A DNA stretch of 64,000 nucleotides from Maribacter arenosus. Lineage in GTDB: Bacteria > Bacteroidota > Bacteroidia > Flavobacteriales > Flavobacteriaceae. This document shows positions 9,031 through 16,002 of this stretch, piece after piece. The stretch is from the NCBI RefSeq assembly GCF_014610845.1, contig NZ_JABTCG010000005.1, positions 248,001 through 312,000 of the forward strand, given 5' to 3'. Position 1 is the first letter of the stretch. Each line of letters starts with the position of its first letter. The notes beneath the pieces were generated by a model. It had not been told where the DNA came from, did no database searches, and saw only the letters and a list, made by a program, of their open reading frames with translations. The translations under genes and the position numbers were made by a program.

Positions 9031-9092
9031 TTACTAACAATACCTCCTATGAAAAGCCCTAGTCCTATTCTTTAAAGTTCAAAAAAACGATG
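9031..9092 (+). repeat. Full-length site R1
   Basis: Left extension with CTAACAAT at its start, then CTATGAAAAGCCCTAGTCC, and core 9074-9092 with one change (AAAAAAA instead of AAATAAA). The ATG at its end is the start of the next ORF. Confidence 0.88.
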
Positions 9093-9218
9093 GGAGAAAA
9101 GCCTAAAAGATTATGGAATTTAGTCCAATGGGATCCGGTTGCGACTCTAGTCATAATATCATTTATTTTATTATTATGGCTAATAATAGCTTGTCTTTTG
9201 GGATATAAAGGGCTTTAA
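9090..9218 (+). CDS. 42-residue single-span membrane protein
   Basis: The ORF starts at the ATG that ends site R1 and codes for 42 residues: a polar N-terminus (GEKPKRLWNLVQWDP), then one strongly hydrophobic span (about residues 17-38, with a run of I/L/W/V). The frame fills a 186-bp cassette almost completely, which supports it being real. The product is probably an inner-membrane micropeptide with its N-terminus in the cytoplasm. Function unknown. Confidence 0.5.
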   Translation: MGEKPKRLWNLVQWDPVATLVIISFILLLWLIIACLLGYKGL

Positions 9219-9259
9219 ATTTGATTTTATGGATATATATCTTGAGAGTCCGATTCACT

Positions 9260-9277
9260 AAAGTTTAAATAAAGGAT
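9260..9277 (+). repeat. Core site R2
   Basis: AAAGTTTAAATAAAGGAT, one mismatch to consensus (C to T), no left extension. It is followed by CAAATATATAGTGG, nearly the same as after R7. Confidence 0.85.
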
Positions 9278-9424
9278 CAAATATATAGTGGATACGTAAT
9301 CATTGATTAGTTGTTCCGATATTAGTTAACGATTATATATCCGCGTTGTGAGCAATAATATACATCGGGCCGACATTGGACAGTTTTTTCGTCTATAAAA
9401 TAAATAACCAAACTGAAACTTAGA

Positions 9425-10333
9425 ATGAGAAATTTAAAGATATTATTATTTGGTATAATTTTCTTCCTTTCATTTAGTTGTTCAGTAATTAAAAACCAAA
9501 AAAAAGGGAAAGTACTACCTCAGAATTTTAACTTCGAAACAGAATTCACTACTGTTAAATCAGTAATAATCTTGCCTTTTGAGATTGATGGAATTCCTAA
9601 AAATTTCCTTTTTGATACTGGAGCAGATTATAGCCTTATTCAGCGAGACTCAACAATTGGAAGGACTGGGAATTATAACGGAGCATCTAACCGAAAAATG
9701 AAACTCGGCAATGAATATGTAAAATCTATGAAGATTGGTAACATAGAGTTTCAAAATACTTTTGCTGGAAACGGCAATTTAGAAGGCCTAAAAGAGCAAA
9801 TTTCAAATTTTGGCGGAATTATAGGACAGCCCATAATAAGCAAAGCGAATTGGTTGATCGATTATCCGAATAAAACGTTGCGAATTTCAAACGAAAATTT
9901 AGTAGACAACACCTTTCAGACTATCCAAATCAAACGAGAAGGTGGCACACCATATACTTTCATATCAATAAACGGAATTGAGCATAAAGTTGTGATAGAT
10001 TTTGGCTCATCATCGGAATTTAATCTACCAAAGGAATCTAAACTTGCAAAGCAATTTTTACAACAATACGATTTTGAAGACAACGAAAGAGAAAGATATA
10101 CACTTGGCGGACTACAGGCCATTAAAGAAAAAGTCGGAATCGCGCCTTTGATAAAATTGGGGGATATGGATTTTAAGAATGTTAATACGACAATAAATGT
10201 TTCAAGCCAGCCAAGAATCGGAATCAGGTTTTTTAAAGATTGTGAAATCTATATTGATAACCTTAATAATAGTTATAAAATTAAAAATAGAGCGAAAAGT
10301 ACTGCTAACAATGTATCCTATGAAAAGCACTAA
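9425..10333 (+). CDS. Retropepsin-like aspartic protease lipoprotein
   Basis: The 302-residue protein has a lipoprotein signal (FFLSFSC, Cys 19). It carries the aspartic-protease motif FLFDTGADYSLI (about 59-70), and a second related motif, VVIDFGSSSEFNL (about 178-190), where the usual D-T/S-G is D-F-G. This is the two-lobe layout of Bacteroidota aspartyl-protease-family lipoproteins; the altered second motif makes activity uncertain. The C-terminal residues (NNVSYEKH) and the stop are encoded by site R3, so the original end seems lost or replaced. The 207 bp between the upstream R2 leader and the ATG hold no clear gene. A GTTGTGAGC box near 9346 may be an old integron R' half-site. Confidence 0.75.
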   Translation: MRNLKILLFGIIFFLSFSCSVIKNQKKGKVLPQNFNFETEFTTVKSVIILPFEIDGIPKNFLFDTGADYSLIQRDSTIGRTGNYNGASNRKMKLGNEYVKSMKIGNIEFQNTFAGNGNLEGLKEQISNFGGIIGQPIISKANWLIDYPNKTLRISNENLVDNTFQTIQIKREGGTPYTFISINGIEHKVVIDFGSSSEFNLPKESKLAKQFLQQYDFEDNERERYTLGGLQAIKEKVGIAPLIKLGDMDFKNVNTTINVSSQPRIGIRFFKDCEIYIDNLNNSYKIKNRAKSTANNVSYEKH

Positions 10334-10362
10334 CCCAGTTCTCTAAAGTTCAAATAAACGAT
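10303..10362 (+). repeat. Full-length site R3
   Basis: Starts TGCTAACAATG, has CTATGAAAAGCACTAACCC in the left extension and a perfect core at 10345-10362. The last ten codons and the stop of the protease gene lie in its left half. Confidence 0.9.
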
Positions 10363-10367
10363 AGAAA

Positions 10368-10523
10368 ATGAGCAACATACAAATGGGCCAAGCTGAAAGA
10401 TTAAAAAAAGAGTTTGAGCTTTCCGGAAAAGAATGTAACCATAGTTTTGGAAAATTGAAAGAATATTACTTAGGAACGGCTACTGGAGATTACCGCTGTT
10501 CCAATTGCTATGAAGTTCTCTAA
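10368..10523 (+). CDS. 51-residue zinc-ribbon-like protein
   Basis: The short ORF is bounded by R3 and R4 (core spacing 187 bp, nearly the same as R1-R2). The protein has C-N-H at 23-25 and a C-S-N-C pair at 44-47, the spacing of a small treble-clef or zinc-ribbon fold. It begins with a polar helix (QAERLKKEFELSG). The start ATG lies 5 bp after the core. The paired metal-ligand pattern and the way it fills the cassette argue that it is a real gene. Function unknown; a nucleic-acid- or protein-binding adaptor would fit. Confidence 0.55.
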   Translation: MSNIQMGQAERLKKEFELSGKECNHSFGKLKEYYLGTATGDYRCSNCYEVL

Positions 10524-10531
10524 AAACGAGT

Positions 10532-10549
10532 AAAGTCTAAATAAACGAT
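10532..10549 (+). repeat. Core site R4
   Basis: AAAGTCTAAATAAACGAT, two changes from consensus, no left extension. It lies 8 bp after the stop of the 51-residue ORF. Confidence 0.8.
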
Positions 10550-10634
10550 ATTTTAGAACCGAATAAATATGCTAAGCATGGTTTTATCTGGAAACTTGAA
10601 TGGATAAAAGTATAATTTTATAATGACATAATGA

Positions 10635-10697
10635 GTTGTACAACATTTGACAAACTATCCACTTTTGACAATAAGGCGTATAAAGTCAAATGTCGTA
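10635..10697 (+). promoter_or_regulatory. Long inverted repeat and possible old attC R' box before the HTH gene
   Basis: TACAACATTTGAC (10639-10651) and GTCAAATGTCGTA (10685-10697) are an inverted repeat of 13 bp with one mismatch and a 33-bp loop. TTTGACAA occurs at the left arm and again in the loop. The left arm overlaps GTTGTACAAC (10635-10644), which is nearly complementary to GTTGTGCAAC at 11331-11340 after the gene. It could be an autoregulatory operator for the downstream HTH protein or a relic of an integron attC hairpin. Confidence 0.5.
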
Positions 10698-10740
10698 AGA
10701 ATGACGTAGGCTAACCGCTACCAAATTATCCTTCCATACA

Positions 10741-10748
10741 TAATTTTG
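10741..10748 (+). promoter_or_regulatory. Candidate -7 promoter box of the HTH gene
   Basis: TAATTTTG matches TAnnTTTG, 16 bp before the start codon. The cassette seems to carry its own promoter, in contrast to most segments of the array. Confidence 0.5.
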
Positions 10749-10764
10749 GGCAAATTCATAAATT

Positions 10765-11325
10765 ATGACTATAATCGGAAATACAATTAGTGAAACGCGT
10801 AAGTTAAAAGGACTTACCCAAGAAGAATTAGCGGAGTTAGCAAAGGTTAACCTACGGACAATTCAGAGAATTGAGAACAACAAAAGCGCCCCTCGCGGAA
10901 AAACATTAAACCTAATATGTTCCGTTCTTGAGCTAAATTTGGAAGAACTATTAAATAAAGAAAAAGATAATAAGAGGAAAAACCTCGGAGTTATGGTAAT
11001 TCATGGAATTTTTCTTCTAGTTTACAACTTTGCCCTCATGGGTACTTTCGGCTTCTTAACTTTAGTTTCAGAGGCAAACTTAAATAGTAGATTTGGTGCA
11101 ATCTTACTAAGTGTCTTTTTTTCATTATTTATTGTTTGGAAAACGAAAAAAATGAATGGAATCGAACGAATGTTAAAGTTTGGTTTCGGATTAATTGTCT
11201 TTTTCATTGTTGTTCCAGTAAAACATGGATTTCAAACTGGAATTCATACTGGTTTATTTATTTGTGCAGCTATATCCCTAAGTATATTATTTTATGGAAA
11301 CGAGTTGATTAAAGAAAAAGAGTGA
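10765..11325 (+). CDS. Membrane-anchored XRE-family HTH regulator
   Basis: The 186-residue protein has an N-terminal Cro/CI-type helix-turn-helix (about 5-62): ISETRKLKGLTQEELAELAKVNLRTIQRIENN. Four hydrophobic segments follow (about 75-95, 103-122, 132-150, 157-178), so the DNA-binding part is tethered to the inner membrane. This HTH plus multi-span layout is common in Bacteroidota, often as orphan regulators. It has its own likely promoter and an inverted repeat upstream, consistent with self-regulation. The gene sits between complementary boxes (10635-10644 and 11331-11340), as a classical integron cassette would. Confidence 0.8.
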   Translation: MTIIGNTISETRKLKGLTQEELAELAKVNLRTIQRIENNKSAPRGKTLNLICSVLELNLEELLNKEKDNKRKNLGVMVIHGIFLLVYNFALMGTFGFLTLVSEANLNSRFGAILLSVFFSLFIVWKTKKMNGIERMLKFGFGLIVFFIVVPVKHGFQTGIHTGLFICAAISLSILFYGNELIKEKE

Positions 11326-11330
11326 AAAAC

Positions 11331-11394
11331 GTTGTGCAACACTGTACCCTGTGAAAAGCCCTAGTCCAGTTATCAAAAGTTCAAATAAACGATG
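11331..11394 (+). repeat. Full-length site R5
   Basis: Begins GTTGTGCAACACTG, then CTGTGAAAAGCCCTAGTCC, and a perfect core at 11376-11394. The ATG at its end starts the next gene. Confidence 0.9.
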
Positions 11395-11664
11395 AACAAT
11401 AAGTTAAAAAAAGAATATAAGATTCAATTCTCGGAGTTAAGGAGTTTGATAAACTCCTGGAATTTGATTCCAAGTTCTCCTGCTGATGAATTTGATTCAT
11501 TAAATCATATGTGCTTAAGTATGCTTTACAAAGGAGCGGATAAAAACAAAATTACCAAGTCAATTCATCATGAGCTAACGGCGAATTTTGGATTTTCTAT
11601 AGAAAAAGAAGACTCAGCCAAACTTGCCAGGGAGATAACTCTATGGTGGATGGAGAATAATTAA
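11392..11664 (+). CDS. DUF1871-like small cytoplasmic protein
   Basis: The 90-residue protein has no signal peptide or membrane span. The pattern of a Trp-containing helix (INSWNLIP), then DEFDSLNHMCLSML and a final amphipathic helix, resembles the YugE-like DUF1871 family; I judge this tentatively from memory. The start codon is the ATG of site R5 and the stop overlaps the first base of core R6, so the coding region fills the cassette exactly. No function is known for the family. Confidence 0.65.
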   Translation: MNNKLKKEYKIQFSELRSLINSWNLIPSSPADEFDSLNHMCLSMLYKGADKNKITKSIHHELTANFGFSIEKEDSAKLAREITLWWMENN

Positions 11665-11680
11665 AGTTCAATAAAACGAT
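11663..11680 (+). repeat. Core site R6
   Basis: AAAGTTCAATAAAACGAT, a slightly scrambled A-run, no left extension. It overlaps the stop codon of the upstream gene. Confidence 0.8.
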
Positions 11681-11743
11681 TATCAAATACATAGATTTTA
11701 TTCCAATATAGGGTGTATTGGTGTATTTTACATCTATATAAAC

Positions 11744-11785
11744 AAGTTGCTAAAAATACTCGAGGGATGTTCTTCATAGCAACTT
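11744..11785 (+). repeat. 9-bp inverted repeat, possible attC remnant
   Basis: AAGTTGCTA (11744-11752) and TAGCAACTT (11777-11785) are perfect inverted copies separated by 24 bp. The upstream TATATAAACAAGTTG is shared with position 20779-20791, where it leads into another R'-like box. This suggests a leftover of integron attC arms; it is also usable as a hairpin. Confidence 0.45.
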
Positions 11786-11960
11786 TTTGCCAATCAGGTC
11801 TTTCTTTTTTTACAATTTCATACCAAAAATTTGATTGGATTTATTAAGAGAAAAAATACTAAAAATAAATTTAATGAATGACGACCAATATTCTTGGCAA
11901 AAACTCTATAGAGAAATTATTCTTTACTTTCGAATCTGACAAATAAAGAGCTTCTAATTC

Positions 11961-12797
11961 ATGAGTACTACGCAACCAACAAAGGATAGAGTAAAAACAA
12001 AAAGGCATAAATTTATTAGTAGTTCTGCATGGCGTTGGTTTCAGATAGCAATTGTACTGACAATTTTATCTTTAGTGGTCAATCATTTAGCATCACGCGA
12101 TAGTTTTCCAGATAGTGAATCGTATAGATTTCCCGTTGAAGGATTTCTGGCGTCTATTATTTTATCTACTTTCATTGGGATCATAGCGCATCTTAATTTT
12201 AAGTTTTACAAGAAGAAGTATTTTTCTAAAAAAGTAGAAACTTTTACTATTGCACGGTTTCTGGCTTCTACTTTAGGATATATTACCATCATGTATATTC
12301 CTGTAAATATTATTTTGAATATAATTGCAGGCGGACAAACAATATTCTATTATATACTAGTAGGTTTGTTACTTACCTTATTACTGAGTTTTATTGGTGT
12401 CATATTGGTTTATGCACGCGATATTTACAGCTTGTATGCAGCATCGATAAAAAGTGCTGAAATCACGATTGAAAGTGGTGCAAAAACAACCAAACTTACT
12501 TATGAGGACATTGCATGCTTTTATAGCGAAAATAAGATTGTATACGCTGTTCAAAATGATGGCACTACTATTAACACTGATTTTACGTTGAATGAGCTAG
12601 AAGAAAAAATAAATGACCAATTGTTTTTTAGAGCCAATCGGAAAATTATCATTCACAAAGATGCAGTAGACCAAATTGAAAAGATTGAAAATGGCAAGTT
12701 GCATATTCGATTAAAAGCTTCCGTTGAAAACGATTCAATTGCTGAAATCAATATCAGTCGTTACAAGCGAAAAGCATTTATGAATTGGTTTCAATAA
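11961..12797 (+). CDS. Membrane-anchored LytTR-type regulator
   Basis: The 278-residue protein has four hydrophobic segments in its N-terminal half (about 24-44, 58-78, 94-120, 127-150). A C-terminal LytTR DNA-binding domain follows (about 185-278), seen in YEDIACFYSENKIVYAV, LNELEEKINDQLFFRANRK and IIHKDAVDQIEKIENGKLHI. Four spans plus LytTR, without a receiver domain, is a common Bacteroidota transcription-factor type that probably senses something in the membrane. The CPBP protease gene follows 125 bp later in the same cassette, and the two may work together. Confidence 0.85.
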   Translation: MSTTQPTKDRVKTKRHKFISSSAWRWFQIAIVLTILSLVVNHLASRDSFPDSESYRFPVEGFLASIILSTFIGIIAHLNFKFYKKKYFSKKVETFTIARFLASTLGYITIMYIPVNIILNIIAGGQTIFYYILVGLLLTLLLSFIGVILVYARDIYSLYAASIKSAEITIESGAKTTKLTYEDIACFYSENKIVYAVQNDGTTINTDFTLNELEEKINDQLFFRANRKIIIHKDAVDQIEKIENGKLHIRLKASVENDSIAEINISRYKRKAFMNWFQ

Positions 12798-12922
12798 AAG
12801 ATGCCAAAAACTACCGACTATTCAGTTATAAATTCACGACCATTCAGTAAAAACATTAGTATTTAAAGGGGTTTTCAGAGATTTTGTTCATTATTTCGCT
12901 TAGAATTCAAAATCAATGAAAA

Positions 12923-13585
12923 ATGAATAAACTAACCTTAAGACAAACATTAATTCCATTAATTACGATTGGAATCATCTGCTTTTTATGGTTTGGACCA
13001 ATCCGTATTAGCTACATAGAAAATGTCATTATTTCTATATTAATCATTATAGCGAATTACATAGAATACAAAGGAAAACCATTTTCAGCACTTGGTTTTC
13101 AACGTGAAAAATTCACATTCAAAAACATAGTTGTACTTGCTCCATTAGTTGCACTAGGGCTCTTTGTTTTTTATGTCTTTGTATTGGTTCCTGGAATTAC
13201 AAAACTCACAGGAGTTCCAATAGATTATTCAAGTTTTGATCAATTGAAAGGAAATCTTCCAGCCTGTTTGGTTGCTTTATTAATAGTTTGGGCTTCTGCG
13301 GGATTTGGAGAAGAAATTATCTTTCGCGGTTATTTCATGCGACAATTTGTAAAATTCTTTGGAGAAAGCAAAGTCAGTATTGTGCTTAATATTCTACTAC
13401 TTGCTTGCTTTTTTGGCTTTATGCATAGTTATCAAGGAATTACCGGGCAGCTTGTTGCAGGGACAGTCGGAGCAATCTTAGCCCTGATATTCTACTTGCG
13501 CAAATACGATTTGTGGTTTGTTGTTGCTGTACACGGTTTTTTTGACACCATTGCTTTGATTTGTGTTTACTTTGGTTTGGTGTAA
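12923..13585 (+). CDS. CPBP-family intramembrane metalloprotease
   Basis: The 220-residue protein has about six to seven hydrophobic spans. It has the three motifs of the CPBP (CAAX protease/bacteriocin-processing, Abi) family: GEEIIFRGYF (about 129-138), FGFMHS (about 164-169) and VAVHGFFD (about 201-208). The Glu pair and the two His residues are the expected metal ligands. Members cleave substrates within the membrane or act in bacteriocin immunity; the substrate here is unknown. It is the second gene of the cassette that starts with the LytTR regulator. Confidence 0.88.
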   Translation: MNKLTLRQTLIPLITIGIICFLWFGPIRISYIENVIISILIIIANYIEYKGKPFSALGFQREKFTFKNIVVLAPLVALGLFVFYVFVLVPGITKLTGVPIDYSSFDQLKGNLPACLVALLIVWASAGFGEEIIFRGYFMRQFVKFFGESKVSIVLNILLLACFFGFMHSYQGITGQLVAGTVGAILALIFYLRKYDLWFVVAVHGFFDTIALICVYFGLV

Positions 13586-13742
13586 TGATGCTAAGTAATC
13601 AGACTTATCCATTGAATTTACTCAATAATAAGATACGTCTACATTTCTCTATATTTGAGTTCTCCCGTACTTTAAAAACAAAAAAACGGCTAGAAAAAAC
13701 GTCCATAAAAAAAGACGTACTTTTCATACACGAGAACTTCAC

Positions 13743-13760
13743 AAAGTTCAAATAAAGGAT
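13743..13760 (+). repeat. Core site R7
   Basis: Perfect core AAAGTTCAAATAAAGGAT without left extension. It is followed by CAAATATATAATGG, shared with R2. The 157 bp between the CPBP gene stop and this core contain no supported gene. Confidence 0.9.
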
Positions 13761-13821
13761 CAAATATATAATGGAATATTATGAATGACCATATATTTAG
13801 GTTGTGTTTAAATTTAAAACC

Positions 13822-15012
13822 ATGGAAAAAATACTATTACTATCATTTGCACTAATCCTACAAATCGGCTATGCCCAAGTTGAAAATGAAGAATTGAAAT
13901 CCGGTTCCGGTATTATTTTTTTTACTGGCAGTGAAGTAATCAATGCCGAAGACGCTCCAGAAAAGCAAATAATCGAATTATGGAAAAGTTATTTATTGGA
14001 AGGTAAATTTCAAGATGACCGGTCCCCGTATTGGTCTTTTGATGATATGAAAATACCTGACGAATATCTATGGGCAGTCGGAGTTCAAAACTTAAATTCT
14101 AGAAAATATAAAGTCCAATGTAAGATAATCGGTGTATTCCCGGCTGAAAATGATTTTTATGCCTTAAAAAGTGCTTTTACCCATATTGACGATAATGGAG
14201 AGATTCACTTAGACACGATCACATCGGTTTATGCTAAAAAATTCAATGACAAGTATCTGCTAATCAGTAGTGCCGAGTACTTCAAAAGTGTTTTGGAACA
14301 CCATAAAATTGGTAATATAAATTATTACGTACACCCTTTTCACAAATTCGACATCGAAAAAGCCAAAAAAATGAACGATTTCAATGTTTTCATGGCTAAA
14401 GAGTTTGATATGGAACCTATTGAATTTGACTACTTCGTTGCAAATAATGCACGTGATATTGTGGACATATGGGGCTATGAATACATGAAAAGGATGTATA
14501 TCCCTAATCAAACTGGCGGAGTTGCAAGCGTGCAAAACAAACTAATTTATTCTGGGAATAATTCAGAATACTATCCCCATGAATTGGTACATCTTTACAC
14601 TTTTGACTTGGTACCAAAGGATTATCATTTTTGGATTGGTGAAGGAATAGCAACTTTTTATGGTGGAAGTGGAGGTTATTCCTTGGATTGGCATCTGGAA
14701 AAACTACGAATATTTTTAGAAAGCAAACCGAATTTTGACTTATCGGACATAGACAAATTGGATACGGTAATTCCTAACGGAGAACACAAAACTGACTTTA
14801 GATACGTTATTGGAGGGTTTCTAATGAAAGAGATTTACGAAAATTATGGAGTTGAGGGCCTTTTAGAGGCATTACAGATTGAAGGAGGGAACGTGGAGGA
14901 ATTTCATAAATCCGGTGGTTCTAATGATGCCTTTTTTGATTTTCTAAATAAAAAATTGGGAATTGAAAGGAATGAATTTGACGCTTATATCAAAACGGAG
15001 TTAAAGAACTAA
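13822..15012 (+). CDS. Exported zinc peptidase with HExxH motif
   Basis: I choose the ATG at 13822 (396 residues) over an in-frame GTG 18 bp upstream because it gives a clean signal peptide (residues 2-18, ending GYAQ). The metal site is PHELVHLYTF (about 252-261), with a second Glu in GEGIATFYGG about 20 residues later: the gluzincin pattern. A long N-terminal region (about 25-235) has no recognised domain. It is probably a periplasmic or surface peptidase, related in layout to M1-like or basic-secretory-type peptidases; exact family not assigned. It fills its cassette between R7 and R8. Confidence 0.7.
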   Translation: MEKILLLSFALILQIGYAQVENEELKSGSGIIFFTGSEVINAEDAPEKQIIELWKSYLLEGKFQDDRSPYWSFDDMKIPDEYLWAVGVQNLNSRKYKVQCKIIGVFPAENDFYALKSAFTHIDDNGEIHLDTITSVYAKKFNDKYLLISSAEYFKSVLEHHKIGNINYYVHPFHKFDIEKAKKMNDFNVFMAKEFDMEPIEFDYFVANNARDIVDIWGYEYMKRMYIPNQTGGVASVQNKLIYSGNNSEYYPHELVHLYTFDLVPKDYHFWIGEGIATFYGGSGGYSLDWHLEKLRIFLESKPNFDLSDIDKLDTVIPNGEHKTDFRYVIGGFLMKEIYENYGVEGLLEALQIEGGNVEEFHKSGGSNDAFFDFLNKKLGIERNEFDAYIKTELKN

Positions 15013-15038
15013 ACACAAAAATGACTATAATTCATTAC

Positions 15039-15092
15039 GCCCAAGGCGTGTGAAATCATGACCCAGCCGATTTAAATGTTCAAATAAACGAT
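15039..15092 (+). repeat. Degenerate full-length site R8
   Basis: Starts GCCCAAGGCGTGTG and keeps CATGACCCAGC from the left extension. The core region AATGTTCAAATAAACGAT ends at 15092. It is the most divergent of the long copies. Confidence 0.75.
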
Positions 15093-15102
15093 AAAATCAA
15101 AA

Positions 15103-15130
15103 AGAGCTCTGACCAACTGGACAGAGCTCT
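15103..15130 (+). terminator. Perfect 9-bp hairpin, terminator-like
   Basis: AGAGCTCTG and CAGAGCTCT pair across a 10-base loop. No T-run follows on the + strand, so it is a weak terminator at best; it may be an RNA stop signal or part of the cassette boundary. Confidence 0.4.
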
Positions 15131-15145
15131 AAATGATAACACTAT

Positions 15146-15306
15146 ATGAAAATGAAAAAATTTGAGGTCGATTATTATTCTGACATGAAAGTAGGTATCT
15201 TGTTGAAGTCGGAAAAAATTATGATGTGAAAACCGCCTTTGTTGTGGTCTATCACAGTAATCCAGATGATTCGTATTATCGATTGGCCAAAACCCACAAG
15301 ATCTAG
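15146..15306 (+). pseudogene. Frameshifted micro-gene (about 54 codons if repaired)
   Basis: The ATG at 15146 opens MKMKKFEVDYYSD, then the frame runs into a premature stop. One frame over, the reading continues as ESRYLVEVGKNYDVKTAFVV (with further residues to AKTHKI) and stops at 15306, right before core R9. Adding one base near 15185 would join the two halves into a single protein. The joined product has no signal peptide and no domain I recognise. This looks like a small cassette gene broken by a single-base loss, or a sequencing error. Confidence 0.5.
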
Positions 15307-15323
15307 AAAGTTCAAATAAAGAT
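15307..15323 (+). repeat. Core site R9
   Basis: AAAGTTCAAATAAAGAT, one base shorter than consensus. It is followed by TCTTAAAAT, as in R15. Confidence 0.85.
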
Positions 15324-15344
15324 TCTTAAAATACGAGCCAATCT

Positions 15345-15360
15345 GTTATGCCAAATTAAT
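15345..15360 (+). repeat. R'-like box complementary to 17084-17099
   Basis: GTTATGCCAAATTAAT matches the reverse complement of the sequence at 17084-17099 at 14 of 16 positions, including all of GTTATGCC / GGCATAAC. Such paired boxes at the two ends are the mark of a classical integron cassette. Confidence 0.55.
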
Positions 15361-15927
15361 ATGAACTTAGAAAAAATTTTCTCATCTGAACTGATTCTTG
15401 AAAACGAGTCAATTTTATTGCGTCCTTTATCCATCAATGATATTGACAAAATAGAATCTATAAGCTATAATAAAGAATTAGGAGAATTTGGAGCAAGAGT
15501 AAAAAACAGAAATGATTTAACGGAATATTTTAACTTTTGTATAAATTCAAAGAAAGAAAAAGAACTTTACCCCCTAATAATTATAAGTAAGGAAAATAAT
15601 AATCCAATAGGGTTAACAATGTTTGGAAATATTAGTTTTCAAAATAAAAGATTAGAAATAGGGTGGACATGGATTGGTGAAAAATTTCAGGGAACTGGTA
15701 TTAATGCAATTTGCAAAGGGCTTCTTCTAGATTATTGTTTTGACAATTTAAACTTAAGAAGGGTAGAGTTTAAAATAGATATAAAAAACTTGAAATCACA
15801 AAGGGCAATAGAAAAGATCGGAGCCATTAAAGAGGGTCTTTTAAGAAATTACAACATACAATCTTATGGAGAAAGCGATGGAACTTACGTTTACAGTATT
15901 CTTAAAGAAGAATGGAAAAAAGCATAG
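15361..15927 (+). CDS. GNAT-family N-acetyltransferase (RimJ/RimL type)
   Basis: The 188-residue protein has the layout of RimJ/RimL-like acetyltransferases. ILLRPLSINDIDKI (about 19-32) opens the fold, GLTMFGNI and RLEIGWTWIGEKFQGTGIN (about 99-117) include the acetyl-CoA-binding Q-x-x-G-x-G/A loop in the form QGTGIN. NLRRVEFKIDIKNLKSQRAIEKIGAIKEG (about 140-168) is the usual C-terminal part. It transfers an acetyl group from acetyl-CoA to an unknown amine (small molecule or protein N-terminus). It shares a cassette with the serine hydrolase that follows after 75 bp. Confidence 0.88.
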   Translation: MNLEKIFSSELILENESILLRPLSINDIDKIESISYNKELGEFGARVKNRNDLTEYFNFCINSKKEKELYPLIIISKENNNPIGLTMFGNISFQNKRLEIGWTWIGEKFQGTGINAICKGLLLDYCFDNLNLRRVEFKIDIKNLKSQRAIEKIGAIKEGLLRNYNIQSYGESDGTYVYSILKEEWKKA

Positions 15928-16002
15928 GACAATTTACAAAAAACCTAAGGCGTTTTAGGCTGCAAAAATGCCAGGCTTTATTTAAAAATAATACATCAAC
16001 CA

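Noticed and set aside
13561-13755. 64-codon ORF after the CPBP gene
   Set aside because: It overlaps the CPBP gene, has no domain, low-complexity composition, and ends by chance in core R7.
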